The notes: generated by a model not told the origin, from the letters alone. Positions 1-12,700 are shown, counted from the stretch's first letter. The stretch: 64,000 nucleotides of DNA from Moniliophthora roreri (GCA_001466705.2 LATX02000078.1:496001-560000), one strand, 5' to 3'. Program-made: numbers and translations.

Positions 1-109
1 CATGGCATTGTTGTGTGGGCTACAGGAAGGATATTGATATGGAGTAGCTTTCAGTATATAGATATGATTAATGCAATGCCTGGAGCACCAGATAGTAATA
101 GGTTTCATT

Positions 110-650
110 GAATATTAGGGTAGGTATGGGCAAAATACTAAAGAATCCAAAATTGGAGAATGGATGGTACTGTATAGGATCTATTGATGCTAAACCTTAT
201 CCTCCATAGCTGGGACATCCTCTATATGCATAAATGTTGGGACAAGCAGCCCAGAGGCTCAGTATGTTTGCCTGAATTACTACAACCAAATCTGCTTTTT
301 TGGGGATTTAGTAATATCTATACAACTTTATGCAATCTGATAGATGCCTTACAATAGTTATAGGAAAATCCTCAGTGGTAAATAATCTAGATTGAGTATT
401 CTAGTATATAGGAAAACAGTTTTGAAGGTCAATTTCATGGATAATGGTGTAAATATGAGCAAAATTATGAAAAAACCTGAAATGGAGGAATAGATAATAC
501 TATATGGGATCTATTGATGCTGTACCTCATCTCTCATAGCTGAGATATCTTCTATATGTCTAGATGATGGAGACAGCAGACTAGGGTCATAGTATTTTTT
601 CTGAATTACTACAGCTAAATCCACATTTTTAAGGTTCTGGTAGTACTACA
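110..650 (+). repeat. Diverged tandem repeat, two units about 330 bp apart
   Basis: The stretch from about 110 to 310 recurs at about 430 to 650. Both contain GGATCTATTGATGCT, then a CATAGCTG segment, a CTATATG segment and a CTGAATTACTACA segment in the same order and spacing. The units differ by many substitutions, so the duplication is old. No coding potential is evident. Confidence 0.55.
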
Positions 651-1819
651 TCACAGGGAATGATTAATAATATCACTACCCCTGTGTTTCATCCTGTTAA
701 TAAGTGTAGAAAAAACATGAGGTTTGTGTGTACCAGCATTATTGTATGTTGTTCACTCTAGTTATACTGGGTGATGGAACATTCAGTGTGCTTTAAAATG
801 ACATTAATATCCTGAGTAAATGTTTACTGAGTATTCTATGAGTTTCTCAGAGGATTGGATGCCCTCAGTACATTGCACTGTGGCAAAAACCATCTTTTTT
901 GGTACTGTTTCTGTATCAGCACTCTGAAATTATATTCAATCAGCATAAAAATTGGGGTGAGTGTTTTTTGAGTAGATAAAATTGACTCTCAGGAAGAATA
1001 TCTACACAATACACTTTGTGGAATGAAGGCAAGCCTTGCCAAAAACAGACAAGGAGAGCTAGACTCCCAATATAGTAAAAGTAACACTGTGACCATCGCC
1101 ACATGGGGTCAGTGGAAAATGAAAGTTGTCTACCTTACCTATATTATATATACAGTATTTCTAATTCAAAAGGCACCCACCACTGGTATGACGATTTCTA
1201 GCAGATTCCGAAAAAAAAAATTCAGTATGGAAGGTATTGCAGTTTCTGGCAGTACAGCAGTATCCAAATTTTCAAACTGTTGGACTCCACAATTGAAAAG
1301 GTGGCGAGACCGGCAGACTGCATTGGGAGGTGTCGGGTCATTGGAACCCAACAGAGTCCAACAGGATTCAACAATCCAGTGGATCCTTGGGCCCTGTTGG
1401 ACCACTGGGAACCAAAAGAAAAGTTTAGATGAAGCCAATGAATCACCGGTAATTTGTCTAAGATAAGACTAGTGGAAATCTACCCAAAAGATGACCTCCA
1501 AAAGTCCAACTCAGGTTGTTGTGCAAGTGTGGATTGACATGATCAGAGTTGCCACACTTAGAATGCCAACAAAACTCTTAGCTAGGTTGATTCTCTCTTA
1601 TTTAAGTAATCTACTTCACAGTGTTCACCTCCAGAGGAGTATAGATGGATTTAAAATGGGTTGATTGGGCAAACACACACACAAAACACAAAGAACACAG
1701 TGCACAAAGCACAAACACAAGAGCTACAGTCCCATACAAAGACTCGATAGCCAATATAGTCTGACCCTATAGAGTTCAAGACTTCCTCAAGACAACTACA
1801 GCACACAGTATACTGGAAA

Positions 1820-1820
1820 N
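1820..1820. other. Single ambiguous base, probable contig join
   Basis: A lone 'n'. By analogy with the eight downstream joins, where sequence on both sides is redundant or disjoint, it may mark a scaffold join rather than one uncertain base. Confidence 0.4.
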
Positions 1821-3848
1821 CAAGTGCCCAAGGCTCCTCCTTGGTGTAAAGTGTCTCTTGGAAAAGCACTATAATGCACTTAAGATGTTACTCTTAGTCT
1901 CTTACAATGCAAGTTCATTATCAGATTTCTATCTCTCTGGAGTCACTCAGAACCAATCTCCAGGGCCTGAAGTGAGGAAGCAAAACTGGAATAGCATACA
2001 AATTTATACACCAAACAAACTCTTCATGTATTCACAATCAGAGTGGGCAGAGTTACTTGAGTATGTACAAATATCTAGCTGTCCTTATATATAGTCCAAG
2101 GAATATATCTACAGAAAATTATAAATAATGTCCAATAATTCAGGAAATGATAAATGAGTGATGGAGATACTAAAAGAGAGAATATTCAGATGTCACGGAG
2201 TCTGGCCACTAGGGTATCCAACCATATCTGCATGGGTATCTACGTTTCCAGGTGTTCTGGGCTCTATAATTTGTATTTTCTCTTTTTCTAAGTCGGGTAT
2301 CTACAAGTGGATGGCTGTATCTATCCCATCTCTTTATAGCATTTCCCTTTCCAGTATCCTCACATCAGCAGAGGCCTAGATGCCAAAGTTTCCAAGGTCA
2401 GAACACGCTGTTACTGTTCCTATCTCCTTTGACAGTGCACACTTGGTCTTATTTAGGACTTCTTATTCTTCATATGTCTCATGGTATCTGTCTGTAGGTA
2501 GTAGATGTCCTTCAGAAGTGATTTCCATTATTCCAAGATGACCTTATACCTAGTTAGGTTATTGCATATTGTTTAGCTGCCAGTGAATTCCTTATTAAGA
2601 GATTGCCTGCTTTGACTCTGATCCATATATTGACTTTGGAGAAGGATTGTTCTATGATCGTTCCTGTTCTAAGTTGTCTTTCTGTTTTGATGTCTCCTCT
2701 AAGTACCTCCATACTGTTTGACTGCAGATTGCACTTTGCAGATATCATAGAAAGGTAAAGTAGAAATTAAAATCCCATTGATAGCACTTTGAGAGCTTGG
2801 TTAACTAGCCAATGCATTCATTGGGCCATAGTTAGGTTCTCTACAGGTTTCAGGAGTGATCTGTTTTGGATCTGATACATAGATAAGTCAGGAAGTACAG
2901 CTTCAACACCTCTGTATAGTGTATCATATAGCTCTTCATACTTTCCAAGGTACTATAGCTTCTCTAAGGCAATGACTAGCAGACTGGGCTCACTCTAGTC
3001 CTTATTACCCATTATCTGGTGTCATATTAATGTGTTCCAATTCAAAAGTAGTGTAAAATGAATAAAAGTGGGTCTTTTCTAGGTTTGACATATTACCAGG
3101 TCAGGGTATTTCTTGATGTTGGGATGTGTTACAAGTCTGAGTTTACAAGGATTCGTCTTTATCTGCCAATGTTTTCCTTATATGGAAGGTATAAATAGGT
3201 GGGAAAGTTGTGGTCTGATAGATGTCAATAGATTGTTTTGTTTGGTTCGGCTTCACTCTCATTGTCAGTTGGCCCCAGAAAGTGTCCATAATACTACAGG
3301 TACTGACTGTCCCTACTTCTCCACTGGATTGATCCTTGCAGACTTCCAAAACTAACTTGTGACCTGTAGCACCTGTTTCTGTGATGGGATAAGCTGTCAC
3401 AATGCCAGAAAATGGGCTTGTACTCGCCATCTGACCCTGATGGCCCACTGTGGCAAGTTGGGATATATGTGGGTCCAGTCAAATCCAGTTGAATCTGGGC
3501 AGATTCCATTGGTGCAAAAACAAATCTGGGTTTTTGTCCAGTGGGGGCAACCATAAAAAACAGTTTTTGGACAGTACATTCTCTATTGCCAATGTGTGGA
3601 CAAGAAACCCACACTATACTTTGATTTTTATAACCAAAGTTTGTATCTATTCCATGAAGGCAGCATGTTGCAAATGGAGTCCAATAAATTCCAATCCACT
3701 CTCCTTGATCCATTCAGGCCTGACACATGGCTTTTGCTCAATAAATGTGAGAACACTCTGATATTGCCATCATATATTCCTTATGATGCCCACAAAGAAT
3801 CACTTGAGATATTAAGCCTGCACCCACAGAGTGCAGTTAGGTAATTGC

Positions 3849-3892
3849 ATGTTCCGGTGCTTGGGATATGGTGCTCGTTGCTTGCCATGACC
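3849..3892 (-). pseudogene. Relic fragment of a seven-helix family 3' exon
   Basis: A short stretch (CCGGTGCTTGGGATATGGTG) resembles the C-terminal coding part of the minus-strand gene ending at 9,545, where CCGGTGCTTGAGACATGATA occurs in the same context. It lies just beyond the stop of the intact copy at 4,034, so it is probably the end of a further, mostly lost, copy. Confidence 0.3.
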
Positions 3893-4033
3893 AAAAAGGT
3901 TGAAGTGGCATGAAATCCACACAGTAGTATGATTTACCATTGCTTATTCCAGGACAGGAATGGATAATAAATACAATCAGACTAGAAGGAGGTCGAAGCG
4001 ATTTCTAGGGGGAGGCATCCTCCAGTTTCTGCA

Positions 4034-5588
4034 TCACACTACAATTGTTTCCTTCCCATCGATTATTGCAGTGTCCACCTGCCCCATGCTGATATTTACA
4101 ACTGAACGCACTTGAGCCTGGGATCTGGTAGAGATGCTTTCCAGAGGTACTTGTCGACTGGTGAAATGGATGTCCGAGACCTGGTCCTGCAGGGTCTCGA
4201 TATTCCTGCCAAGTTTCACGCGGACCATAGTCAACGTTGGAGCAATTCCCTACACGGCGGTGTCAGTGTAGCATTCTATGCGAGTGTTATTACTTACAGC
4301 GCTCAAGACTACCAATGGGTAAAAGTCAAACGGCATCACACCGAAGGGCATCGTATTCGCCATGATCAAACCTGCTATACTCATGACTGGATAGAGTAAG
4401 CCAGACTCAAGTCTACAAAGTGAGGTATGAGATATCACTATGATATGCGAGTTTACAAATGCCAACTCACATGATTCTCGACACCGATTGGACAAATGTA
4501 TCACTTGCTGAAACACCAAGAGCACGGACTTGCCGGTGGACCCACCAAATACGTCCAGCTTCGCGTGTATAGGTCAGCTGGGAGAGCGTTTGCGTTTGGA
4601 AAGTTCAGTACGTACCAGTGAGAAGAGTGAGTGTGGAGTTGACCACAATGCTGGCGACAGCGTGTGCAAAGTTGACGTTATTTCCAACAAAGTACAGGTA
4701 ATACAAAGTCCCGCTCGAGTCATTGACGCTAATCGTCAGCATTGTTGCAGCAGCAACCCCAGCGACTGAAACCAGGCCGATCTTCCGTCTCAGCACGAGT
4801 GAAAGGGAGGAACTGATATTCACGCACTGTTTGTCAAGACTGAGGCTACTATTAAAGGTAAGATAACGCGTTTCTCGGAACTCCAAATCACATAGCAACG
4901 GTGTATCTGCAAGAAAAAATCAATGAGCTAAAGCCAGCATGAATAATGGCTGCAATACGAGCCAGTATGTACTCCGCCGCGATACTGGAATTTACCATCA
5001 GTTACTCTAGTATGAAATCAGCTGTAAGAGGGCGTACTTTAGAAGGATAGGAACCAGATATCTGAAATAGCGAAGTAGAATATTAGCGATGGAAGTATGC
5101 AACACAACGCTTGTCTTACTGGAATGCTATATTTGCACCATTCTGCGTCAGGTAACCCGCGATCGACTGGTAATCCTGGGTCTTAACCGCAGTAAAGAGA
5201 GCAATGGATTGATCAACCACATTAGTTGTATAGACCACAATAGAGGCTGTAGACAATCCAAAGAGGACCACAGCGAGAGCGAGATTCAAGTTTCGGCGGA
5301 ACCGCTCACTCTCTTTGTGGTCGCTACACATCATATAGACGTATGTGCCGAACAGCAAAACATAGAAACCTAAGCATGACAGAGCATATCACTTCTTGCT
5401 TCTCTCGTCCTGATTGAAAAAACTTACCATAGACAAAAAACATTGCCTTGCATAGTGCATGTTAGCCAACCGCAAGGATTCATGTACACAAACGATGGAC
5501 ATACCGACAAAGTGGCGATTGGTCGAACAATAGTCTCTTGAACGGAAAATAAGGAACGAATAAGGTCTTCAGGGATTGTCGTCGACAT
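4034..5588 (-). CDS. Seven-transmembrane family protein, copy 1
   Basis: Multi-exon gene for a membrane protein of about 350 residues; function unknown. Start ATG at 5,588 (MSTTIPEDLI). Exons in order give AMFFVYG and FYVLLFGTYVYMM (helix 1), an exon ending in NGANIAFQ (helix 2), IHRCYVIWSSEKR (after helix 3), VAGVAAATMLTISV (helix 4), AGRIWWVHRQVRAL (after helix 5), LESGLLYPVMSIAGL (helix 6) and GIAPTLTMVRVKLG (helix 7 end). The tail is hydrophilic, ending GKETIVV. The signatures IHRCY, GRIWW.HRQVRA, LESG.LYP and GIAPTL are shared by all five copies. One oddity: the donor after YIL reads GCTCGT where the others read GTTCGT, so it would be a GC-type donor or a splice defect. I recognise the overall pattern from basidiomycete membrane proteins of unknown role; a receptor function would be a guess. 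Confidence 0.7.
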
Positions 5589-5640
5589 CACTGTGGCGTT
5601 AAGGGAAGGTGTATGAGGAAGATGCCTCGCCATTCAGGCA

Positions 5641-5647
5641 TTTTATG
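5641..5647 (-). promoter_or_regulatory. TATA-like box (CATAAAA) of copy 1
   Basis: It lies 53-59 bp upstream of the ATG at 5,588, at the position where copies 2, 4 and 5 have TATAAAG or TATAAAA. The same ATGGC-type sequence follows. It is a weaker variant of the family promoter element. Confidence 0.4.
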
Positions 5648-5648
5648 G

Positions 5649-8600
5649 CACAACTCTACTGGGCCTTTCAGCACGGAGTGGGATATATTGCGTTCGAGTC
5701 GCACCCAAGGATCTTCTGGATCGAGGGGACAGGAATATACGTGGGATTGAGATGATGGTTGGCGGCACCACATGTGGTTCGCTCATCACCATCAAGAGAA
5801 CATGGTCGAGGCTTCAAGCAATGAGTGCCTAACACCATCAGATCCTACTCGGTGATAAGGCGATAACCATACCGACTGGACTTCTTTCCCCTGAGTCTAG
5901 GATGAACAGGAAGATGAAGGAAGGGACGTTGTTGACAGACGTTAGAAAGATGATTAAGAACGCTTTTGGGACTAAACTCCTGCTTCTCAGGCCTCATCCA
6001 GCGGTGGTAACCTGCTCGCGCTGTAGCTTATCCCACCTAGGGGTAGCAGGATCCTTGGATTTGCAACGTGGTCGGCACCGTATCTCATCTCAGATGAAAC
6101 GTATATCATGATTTCCACGCGATAATGTGAGTGAAAATAAATGCCATAAAGTCCGAGAAATGTAAAGCTGCTCTATGATGTAACTGACTGCTAAACAGTC
6201 ATTAGTTGGGGCGGGACAGAAACAGAATGAGAAGGGGACGCACCGCCATCAACATTTATCATTGGAGGAGGTAAACGCGGTCCAGCGTGTATGGTACCCA
6301 CGGTGAAGCGCGCAGCAGACGACCTCCACCTTGTATCGATATATAATTTTCAGCATCGTGTCGTACGCTCATAAAGTTGGAATCGAACACACCAATGAAT
6401 AACTATAATTCAACAACCGCTCCTCTGAACCAATCAGACACCGAATTCCCAGCAGTTACAAGACGTTGTTTGAACTGAGATACATCCGCATCGTGCTCTA
6501 ATATGTAGATGAATGCTGTGGCGATATTGAATTGCCATAGTACTGGCTTGTAAGGCTGCCTAGACTGGTAGCAACGTTTCACTTCCATTCGCAGGAACGA
6601 GGTATCCTATAGCACTATTAGCATCTTATGACAAATAGCTATAGTTGAACCTTGACGGAATTACCAGCTCGTAACGCTTAAGCACTGTACCCTAGCTTGC
6701 TTGAATAACTAACAGCTGATAGCTTGTATGCGAGTCGGATGTTGAGACGACTTGTGATCCTCGAAAGCCGTATAAAACTCCTGATACTCTTCTTCATTTC
6801 GAAGGCAGTAAATCGAGATTGCCGCTGTGCGGCAACACGAATAAGCTATGGCCTTCTGGTACCAGGACTTTGCGACAACGCACCGTTTGCCATCTAGGCT
6901 CCTTCTTCGACCATTGATCTGTATACTAATGTTGAAGTCTTCCTTTTGTTTTAGGTCATGAAACGTTGTGTTCAGTCTAATCTGTGGTTGATTGTGGGAG
7001 CCTGAGTCGCGTCGTGAGACACGCTTGAGACTCTACCACCAGGATCATGCAACACGCTCCTTCCGCTGACTCTTCCTTCCCATGATCCTTTCACCTCTTT
7101 CATCCTAGGAGAAGTGTCGAGTGAGGGCCTAGGAGGAGGCCTCGTTTAATGTTGGGTCAGGAAAAGGCATAGGTGCGATTACACATTTTCTGGTGAAGCG
7201 TTTGTTAACAAGTTCTCGAAAGCCAAGCTGCCAAACGCAACTTCCTCCTCTGTCCGACCAGCAAAAAATCGCTCGTGGCCGACAAGATTGGTACCCTCTT
7301 CCATATGCGGGGTCTGGGAAACAAGATCCAGCCAGTGGGCCATAGAAAACGCACTATTACCTCTCGCGAGCCGGTGTGGGGCTCAGACTTGTGTTGAACC
7401 CGTTTTCCATATCGTCGACGTCGGCCATTCCCGCTGAAATCCCCAGTCTCGGATTTGGCATCCTTTCTCATTCAGGATTCGCCGCGTATTTGACAACGCC
7501 AGTCTGCCATAGGTCGTTTTGTTGTTAAGGAGGAAATCAAAAGCTCTGTGGTTGTCGATCATATAACGGTGTGCGATTTCTTGTTCGGAGTGTAGGCTCA
7601 TGTCGTTGATCGCCCTCTTGCCCTTAGCTTCCAAATTAGAAAGGCCACCCCTGCTGGAGTCTATAGGTGCGAATACCCCATTTTTTGCCGTTACATGGAT
7701 CTGATATACTGCAACGTTCCTTCCAGTCCAACTTATCAACCATCTTTGACAGTGTTTAACCGTTTCCGAGCCCACACCAAGTTTCGGGCATGCAGGCACC
7801 TGATCGACATAAATGATCGCTACAGAAGGAACTGACCATCGTTGACGTCGACAAATATGCAGTAGATTCCACGAATCACGACTATAACACCTCGCATCGA
7901 CCCTCATTCTAAGCTTCCAAAGAGGGCCGAGTCGTTCGAGATTCGGAAGCCTCTCCTCCTCCATTCCCCTCGGAGTCTCCATATACGCTGCCACTTACCC
8001 GAAGTCTTAACGTGGCATGAACTCAACGTCTATTTTCAACCGTAATTCATGATACCAAACCTCGAGGGAAGTACCCGGGTAAGGATCAACGGAGGTAACA
8101 AACGAATTTGCACCCAAGTATACGGGAGAGGTCGATAACAGACGGATCTGGGTTCAAGAAGAAGGGAAAGGTATCGAGTAGCTCAATAATCGTTTCGGGA
8201 CGTCTCGTGCATGCTCAAGTGAAGATCTGCCTATGGTTCGTCTCCTCTTGCTCACCTCCGCTTCCTGACGCGACGTGTTAACTGAAAATCCAATACCCAA
8301 AAGCTAGCAACGCAAAGCCCTCCAGTCTGACATCATCTTGGATAAGGACTTTCTCTACGTCAATGTTTTGGTCGAGCCGCAGTTTCGTTCTCGTGTTCAG
8401 TAAGTCTATCCCTCCCACCAACGCGGGGCACCGCACTAACAACCCCCGTACCTCTAGACATTCTCATTAACTGGTCCACCGATGCGCTACAAAACCTCGG
8501 TAACCTCAAGAACCCAGCACACAATTGTCCCTCACAGGACTCCAGTGCATCGGAGCCAGATTCAATTGTTCATCGGCAGATTGGCGTTGTCTTCGAAAAC

Positions 8601-9030
8601 ATTCTTTTGGAAAAGCCTGACGTGTCGGAGGCTTGTGTCGCTCCGAACAATATTCATATCTACATCATTTCACATCCTGAAGCTGGTGTATTGTGAGGCT
8701 CAGGTGAGAATTCCCGTCTTCTCTACATCTTCCGGATTCTGATCCCGGTTTCCCGCCTGGTAGTCCCGTGAAGTGCAGAAAGTTCGAGTGAGGGAACATA
8801 TCACTCGAGGGTGCTAATCCGGCAGAAATCGGAGTGGGAAGAGTATAAGCGCTTGATTCGCGTTCCGTGTTGTACATAGATCAGCTGTCCCAGGATACAA
8901 ATACATAGATAAGGAATAGACAAACCAGAATTTCTAAATTATTGGGCGGGAATATGATGTGAACCACTCCCATCACACCATAACCGCCTCCTTCACTGGC
9001 CGCTCATCTTTTCCAGCCTCCACTGCCGCA
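5649..9030. other. Intergenic stretch without an assignable gene
   Basis: Base composition is normal (CpG present), unlike 1-3,848. I see no domain, no RNA gene and no mobile-element ends. One 203-codon open frame on the minus strand (7,383-7,994) is listed separately. Confidence 0.4.
7383..7994 (-). CDS. Unrecognised 203-codon open reading frame
   Basis: An uninterrupted frame starts MAAYMETPRGMEEER and ends WKTGSTQV. It is rich in Arg, Trp and Ser, with no membrane segment, signal peptide or motif I recognise. It is long for a window where random frames rarely pass 100 codons, but this genome's genes are normally split by introns, and an overlapping minus-strand frame (7,205-7,471) argues that chance openness is possible here. 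It may be an exon of a gene, a relic, or noise. Confidence 0.2.
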   Translation of the reverse strand: MAAYMETPRGMEEERLPNLERLGPLWKLRMRVDARCYSRDSWNLLHICRRQRWSVPSVAIIYVDQVPACPKLGVGSETVKHCQRWLISWTGRNVAVYQIHVTAKNGVFAPIDSSRGGLSNLEAKGKRAINDMSLHSEQEIAHRYMIDNHRAFDFLLNNKTTYGRLALSNTRRILNEKGCQIRDWGFQREWPTSTIWKTGSTQV

Positions 9031-9039
9031 ATACTAAAA

Positions 9040-9400
9040 TACCCGACCGAATGGATCTGCTTGCGCGATATCGTGTAAGTTCACCTTCTCGGAATGCTGG
9101 GCGACTAGTGATCCTGCAGACTCCAGTTTCGCACGAACCATGGTCAATATCGGATCGATCCTCTCCATGACATTGTCAGCACGGTGCACTGTAAGTGAGT
9201 GTTATCGCTTACAGCGCTCAAGATTGCGAGTGGGTAAAACACAAATGGCAACACGTCGAGAGGAATCATATTCACCACAATCAAATTAATAACATTCAAG
9301 ATTGGATACAGTGAACCGGATTCGAGAAGAGGTGATTAGCGTGAGCTCCGGCTCATAAACTCTGACTCGCATGATTCTCGACACTGACTAGACAAGTGTA
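9040..9400 (-). pseudogene. Truncated relic of the seven-helix family
   Basis: Minus-strand sequence matches the last exons of the family. There is a piece ending TVSRIM-like with an in-frame TAG before it and GCGAGT in place of the GTGAGT donor. It is followed by a LESGSLYPILNV-like exon and a degraded GIAPTL/MVRAKL exon. The first two thirds of the gene are missing. It lies directly downstream of intact copy 2 (stop at 9,545), which suggests a tandem copy that lost its 5' part. Confidence 0.6.
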
Positions 9401-9544
9401 ATGCCTTCAAATGTTTGTAGTGCTCGTACATAGACCATTGCATTCTCCGGAGTGCAGATAAATAATAGATATAATAGGCTAAGAGATAATAGGAGTGACA
9501 AAGCAGTTCATCATAATAATAGGGAAGTCTCGCAAGTCCTTGAA

Positions 9545-11076
9545 TCACACCGGAATGCTTTCCTTCCCACCGCCCATCGCCCCTTCCACTGCCGCCGTAC
9601 TCGGGTTTCCAACCGAATGCACCGGTGCTTGAGACATGATACTCGTCGGCTGCCGTGCTGACTGACTGGGGAAACGAATGTCGGAAACCTGGTCCTGCAG
9701 GCTTTCGACGTTCTTACCGAGTTTTCCGCGAACCATAATCAGTGTCGGGGCAATTCCCTGCTTGACATCGTCAGGAACGGTATTCCAGGTCATAACTAAG
9801 CACCTACAGCGCTCAAAGTCAGGAGCGGGTAAAAATCAAACGGCAACACTGTGGTATTATTCAACACCAAGCCCACCACGCCTAAAATTGGATACAATGA
9901 ACCAGATTCCAGTCTAGAGGGAGAAAGATTTGTTAGCACGAGTCCACGGCCTCCACATTTGTGCTAACTGACTCACATGATCCTGGACACAGACCCGACA
10001 AATGTATCAGTTGTGCGAATACCATATGCACTGACTTGCCGATGGATCCACCAGATACGACCGGCTTCATACATGCATGGGTTAGCTTGAAGCGAGTCTT
10101 TTGAGAGGTATCAGCATACCGGTGAGAAGAGTCAGGACCGAGTTGATAGTGAGACTGGTGACTTGGTATGCAAAGCTGATATCACTTCCGACCTCAATCA
10201 AGGCCCAATTAATGATGCGTGAATCACTATAACCAATCATCACCAGTGGCAGGACTGCCGCAATAACTCCAGTGGCTGAGACCGAGCAGTTCATCAATAT
10301 AAACGGAAGTAACTGGCATTCACGAACCATTTGTGAGAGCCGAGGCTACTATCAGGGCTATGGCAATTTGTTTCTTGGAACTCCAAACCAGATAGCAGCG
10401 GTGGATCTGTAAAAAAAAATGGGTCACTGAGCCAGCAAAAACAGTTGCAACACGAACCAGCATATACTCCGCCACAATGCTGGTATGAATTCAGTATCCT
10501 TGGCATGACTGAGAAATTAGGAATGATGTAACATACTTGAGAAGCACAGGAATCAGATATATGAAGGCACTAGATAGAACTTTAGTAATGAAACACACAG
10601 CAGGACATGTTCACCTTACAAGAGAGCTGTCTTTTCTGCATCACCCGTCAGGTACTTTAACAGTGGCCCATAATTCTGAGATCTGATCGCAGTAAAACGG
10701 GTAATGGAATCATAAACCTCTTCAATTGTATAGGCCACCACAAAAACGGTAGACAGTGCAAAGAGAACTACCGTCAGTGATAGATACAACTTATGATTGG
10801 ACCGTTCATTGCCTTGCTGGTGGCTGCACATCATGTAGACATATGTGCCAAACAGTTGGGCGTAGAAGCCTAAGCAAATAGTCTGTCATTTCTCTCTCCT
10901 AAAGCCAGGTTAGAACTTACCATAGACGAAGAACGACACCTTGATCTCTATATTAGCCTGTACAGGGGATCATATACGTGTAACGACGGACATACCAATA
11001 AGCTGGTGAAAGGATAAACAATAACCAATTGAGCGGAAAGGAAGGGAGCAACCGCTTCAGGGATTTTGGAGGTCAT
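9545..11076 (-). CDS. Seven-transmembrane family protein, copy 2
   Basis: Start ATG at 11,076 (MTSKIPEAVAPFLSAQ). The exons follow the family order: VSFFVYG, FYAQLFGTYVYMMCSHQQGN, YLIPVLL, IHRCYLVWSSKKQ, TGVIAAVLPLVMIGY, AGRIWWIHRQVSAYG, LESGSLYPILGVVGL, then GIAPTLIMVRGKLGKNVES and a hydrophilic tail ending GGGKESIPV. The GTTCGT donor before IHRCY is present and gives the right phase. All frames join without a stop, so the gene looks intact. The predicted protein has seven hydrophobic segments and a short cytosolic-type tail. TATAAAG lies 55-61 bp upstream. Function is unknown. Next to it downstream is a truncated relic of the same family. Confidence 0.7.
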
Positions 11077-11130
11077 CTCTGGGACAGCAAAGGAAAAAAA
11101 ATCTGATGAATATGCCTGGTCTCTTGACCA

Positions 11131-11137
11131 CTTTATA
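11131..11137 (-). promoter_or_regulatory. TATA box (TATAAAG) of copy 2
   Basis: It is 55-61 bp before the ATG at 11,076, at the conserved position seen upstream of the other copies. Confidence 0.5.
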
Positions 11138-11415
11138 CCTGTAGCTAACCTGCAAGAAGTGATCAGCGATCAATAGTAAAGGAAACCAGCATCTTGATAC
11201 ATAGATAAAATCCACTAGCCAATTCCGATAGGAGACAACAAGGTCAGGCGTTGTCTCAGTACAGGTGAGACAAATGCACACCCAAAGTCGGACGACATAA
11301 TCATGGAAGCACCAGGCCATTCTCACCGCCCAAGGTCGGACTAGGATGCGAGTCTGTTAAATAGAGCACGAGGCCGCTTCGAGTTGGATATGTACAGTGC
11401 CAGATTAGGCGCTTG

Positions 11416-12290
11416 TAGGGCTGCACGCCGTTACCGTATACGATTACGACCGTACAAGCGGACGGTTAAAAACGTTTACGATATCTCCGTAACCGTACCG
11501 TATGACAGCGTATGACTCACTTGCACAAGGTCTGTCGGATACGGATGCGGACGTATATTGAATGGTCCCCTATGGCAGTAGGGAGATGGTGTCTCTACTG
11601 CCTGAGAAAGCGTGCTCCACAGCAACAGCAGAGCCTGGAGTAGATAATAGTTAGAAACTTTCAGCAAACCTGGATCTTATCCAATGAAGGACTAACCCAT
11701 AATTTCCAGACGTGATCTTCCGAAAAGAGGCGCGTTCTGATTTGTTCAACGCGTTTGACATGCCACACAGGAGAGTGATTCGACCATGATTGAAGAGGCA
11801 TAACGACGGGTCTTCATATGATGGCTTTCATTTCGCCTTTTCAAATTTCAACATGGGATAATGCGTACAGAAACATTCTCAAGTTGTATCCTCTAGGGCC
11901 AGGCTAATGTGATGATAGATATATCCTTAAACATGATAATGTTTCAGCTTCATACAGGAGAGGTCAAGTAGCATGCAACGTACCACAGGCGAGTGATGGT
12001 AGGAGTTGGGCATCGCGTTGATATGATCACGCGGCGGCGTTTGTGTTTGGAAACGGCCATGGAATCGCACAGCTTCAAAGCTGAGAGTTCAGAGGACTTT
12101 GGCCTCCAATTAGATGAAATTACCGTCAATACGGCCGTATCAGCCGTGTAACGGACGGGTTTGGACTGGTTCACACCGTCTCGTACACCGTCCTGTACAG
12201 AGGCAAAAGATTTCCCTTGACGGTACAATTACGATGGCCGTACAGCCGTTACCGCCGCCACCATCTGTACGGGCATGACGTGCAGCCCTA
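11416..12290 (+). mobile_element. Non-autonomous hAT-like transposon, 875 bp
   Basis: Both ends carry the inverted repeat TAGGGCTGCACG. Subterminal regions are full of short CCGTA/TACGG motifs in both orientations. The element is flanked by a perfect 8-bp direct repeat GGCGCTTG (11,408-11,415 and 12,291-12,298), the target duplication length typical of the hAT superfamily. Inside, no transposase frame is visible, so it needs a partner transposase. A second hAT-like element at 27,946 has a related end (TAGGGCTCG) and similar CCGTAC subterminal motifs, but a different interior. Confidence 0.85.
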
Positions 12291-12298
12291 GGCGCTTG

Positions 12299-12700
12299 GG
12301 GCTCGAACTCGTCACACGCTGCCATAGCCCGGTGATGGGAGGGTCGCTTCGCCCTGTGGTGAAATATGTACTAGTTTCCGATGTGGAAACAATAAGCAGT
12401 AGTTGGTGATTGTCGGTCATCATCCTCTGATAAGTAGAAAACATGGCGCTTACACGAATGTATTTGGGATGCACCGAGGGCTGTTCTTCCTCATGGCACC
12501 TAACACTAGTAGAGGACCTGAAATGATGAGTGCATTGCCACGACCCATGCCAGCCTTGCCCAAGGCTCGTATTACTAGTTGGCAATTGGAAGTTACGAGG
12601 CGATATCGGGGTTCGCGCGTAGCAGAGTCCGTGATGTTTAACGTATATTTCTGAAGAATGTGGCATGTAGACGGATTTAATCTGCTCCCATTCTAGGCTA
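12299..12700. other. Intergenic, nothing assigned
   Basis: Normal composition. Open frames on both strands overlap each other and show no domain or splice logic. It follows directly on the hAT-like element. Confidence 0.35.

Larger units (their letters stand above)
1..3848. other. CpG-poor, AT-rich repeat-derived DNA without a supportable gene
   Basis: The composition is strikingly different from the DNA after about 3,850: CG dinucleotides are rare and TG/CA are common, as in DNA that has lost CpG by methylation and deamination. Open frames here are short, on both strands, and show no recognisable domain or consistent splice pattern. I see no gene. A diverged tandem repeat lies at 110-650. 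Confidence 0.6.

Noticed and set aside
1023..1466. 147-codon protein
   Set aside because: Lies in CpG-poor repeat DNA, overlaps open frames on the other strand and shows no domain or splice context.
3143..3713. Minus-strand gene at 3.1-3.7 kb
   Set aside because: Several overlapping frames on both strands, no recognisable domain, and the composition of decayed repeats.
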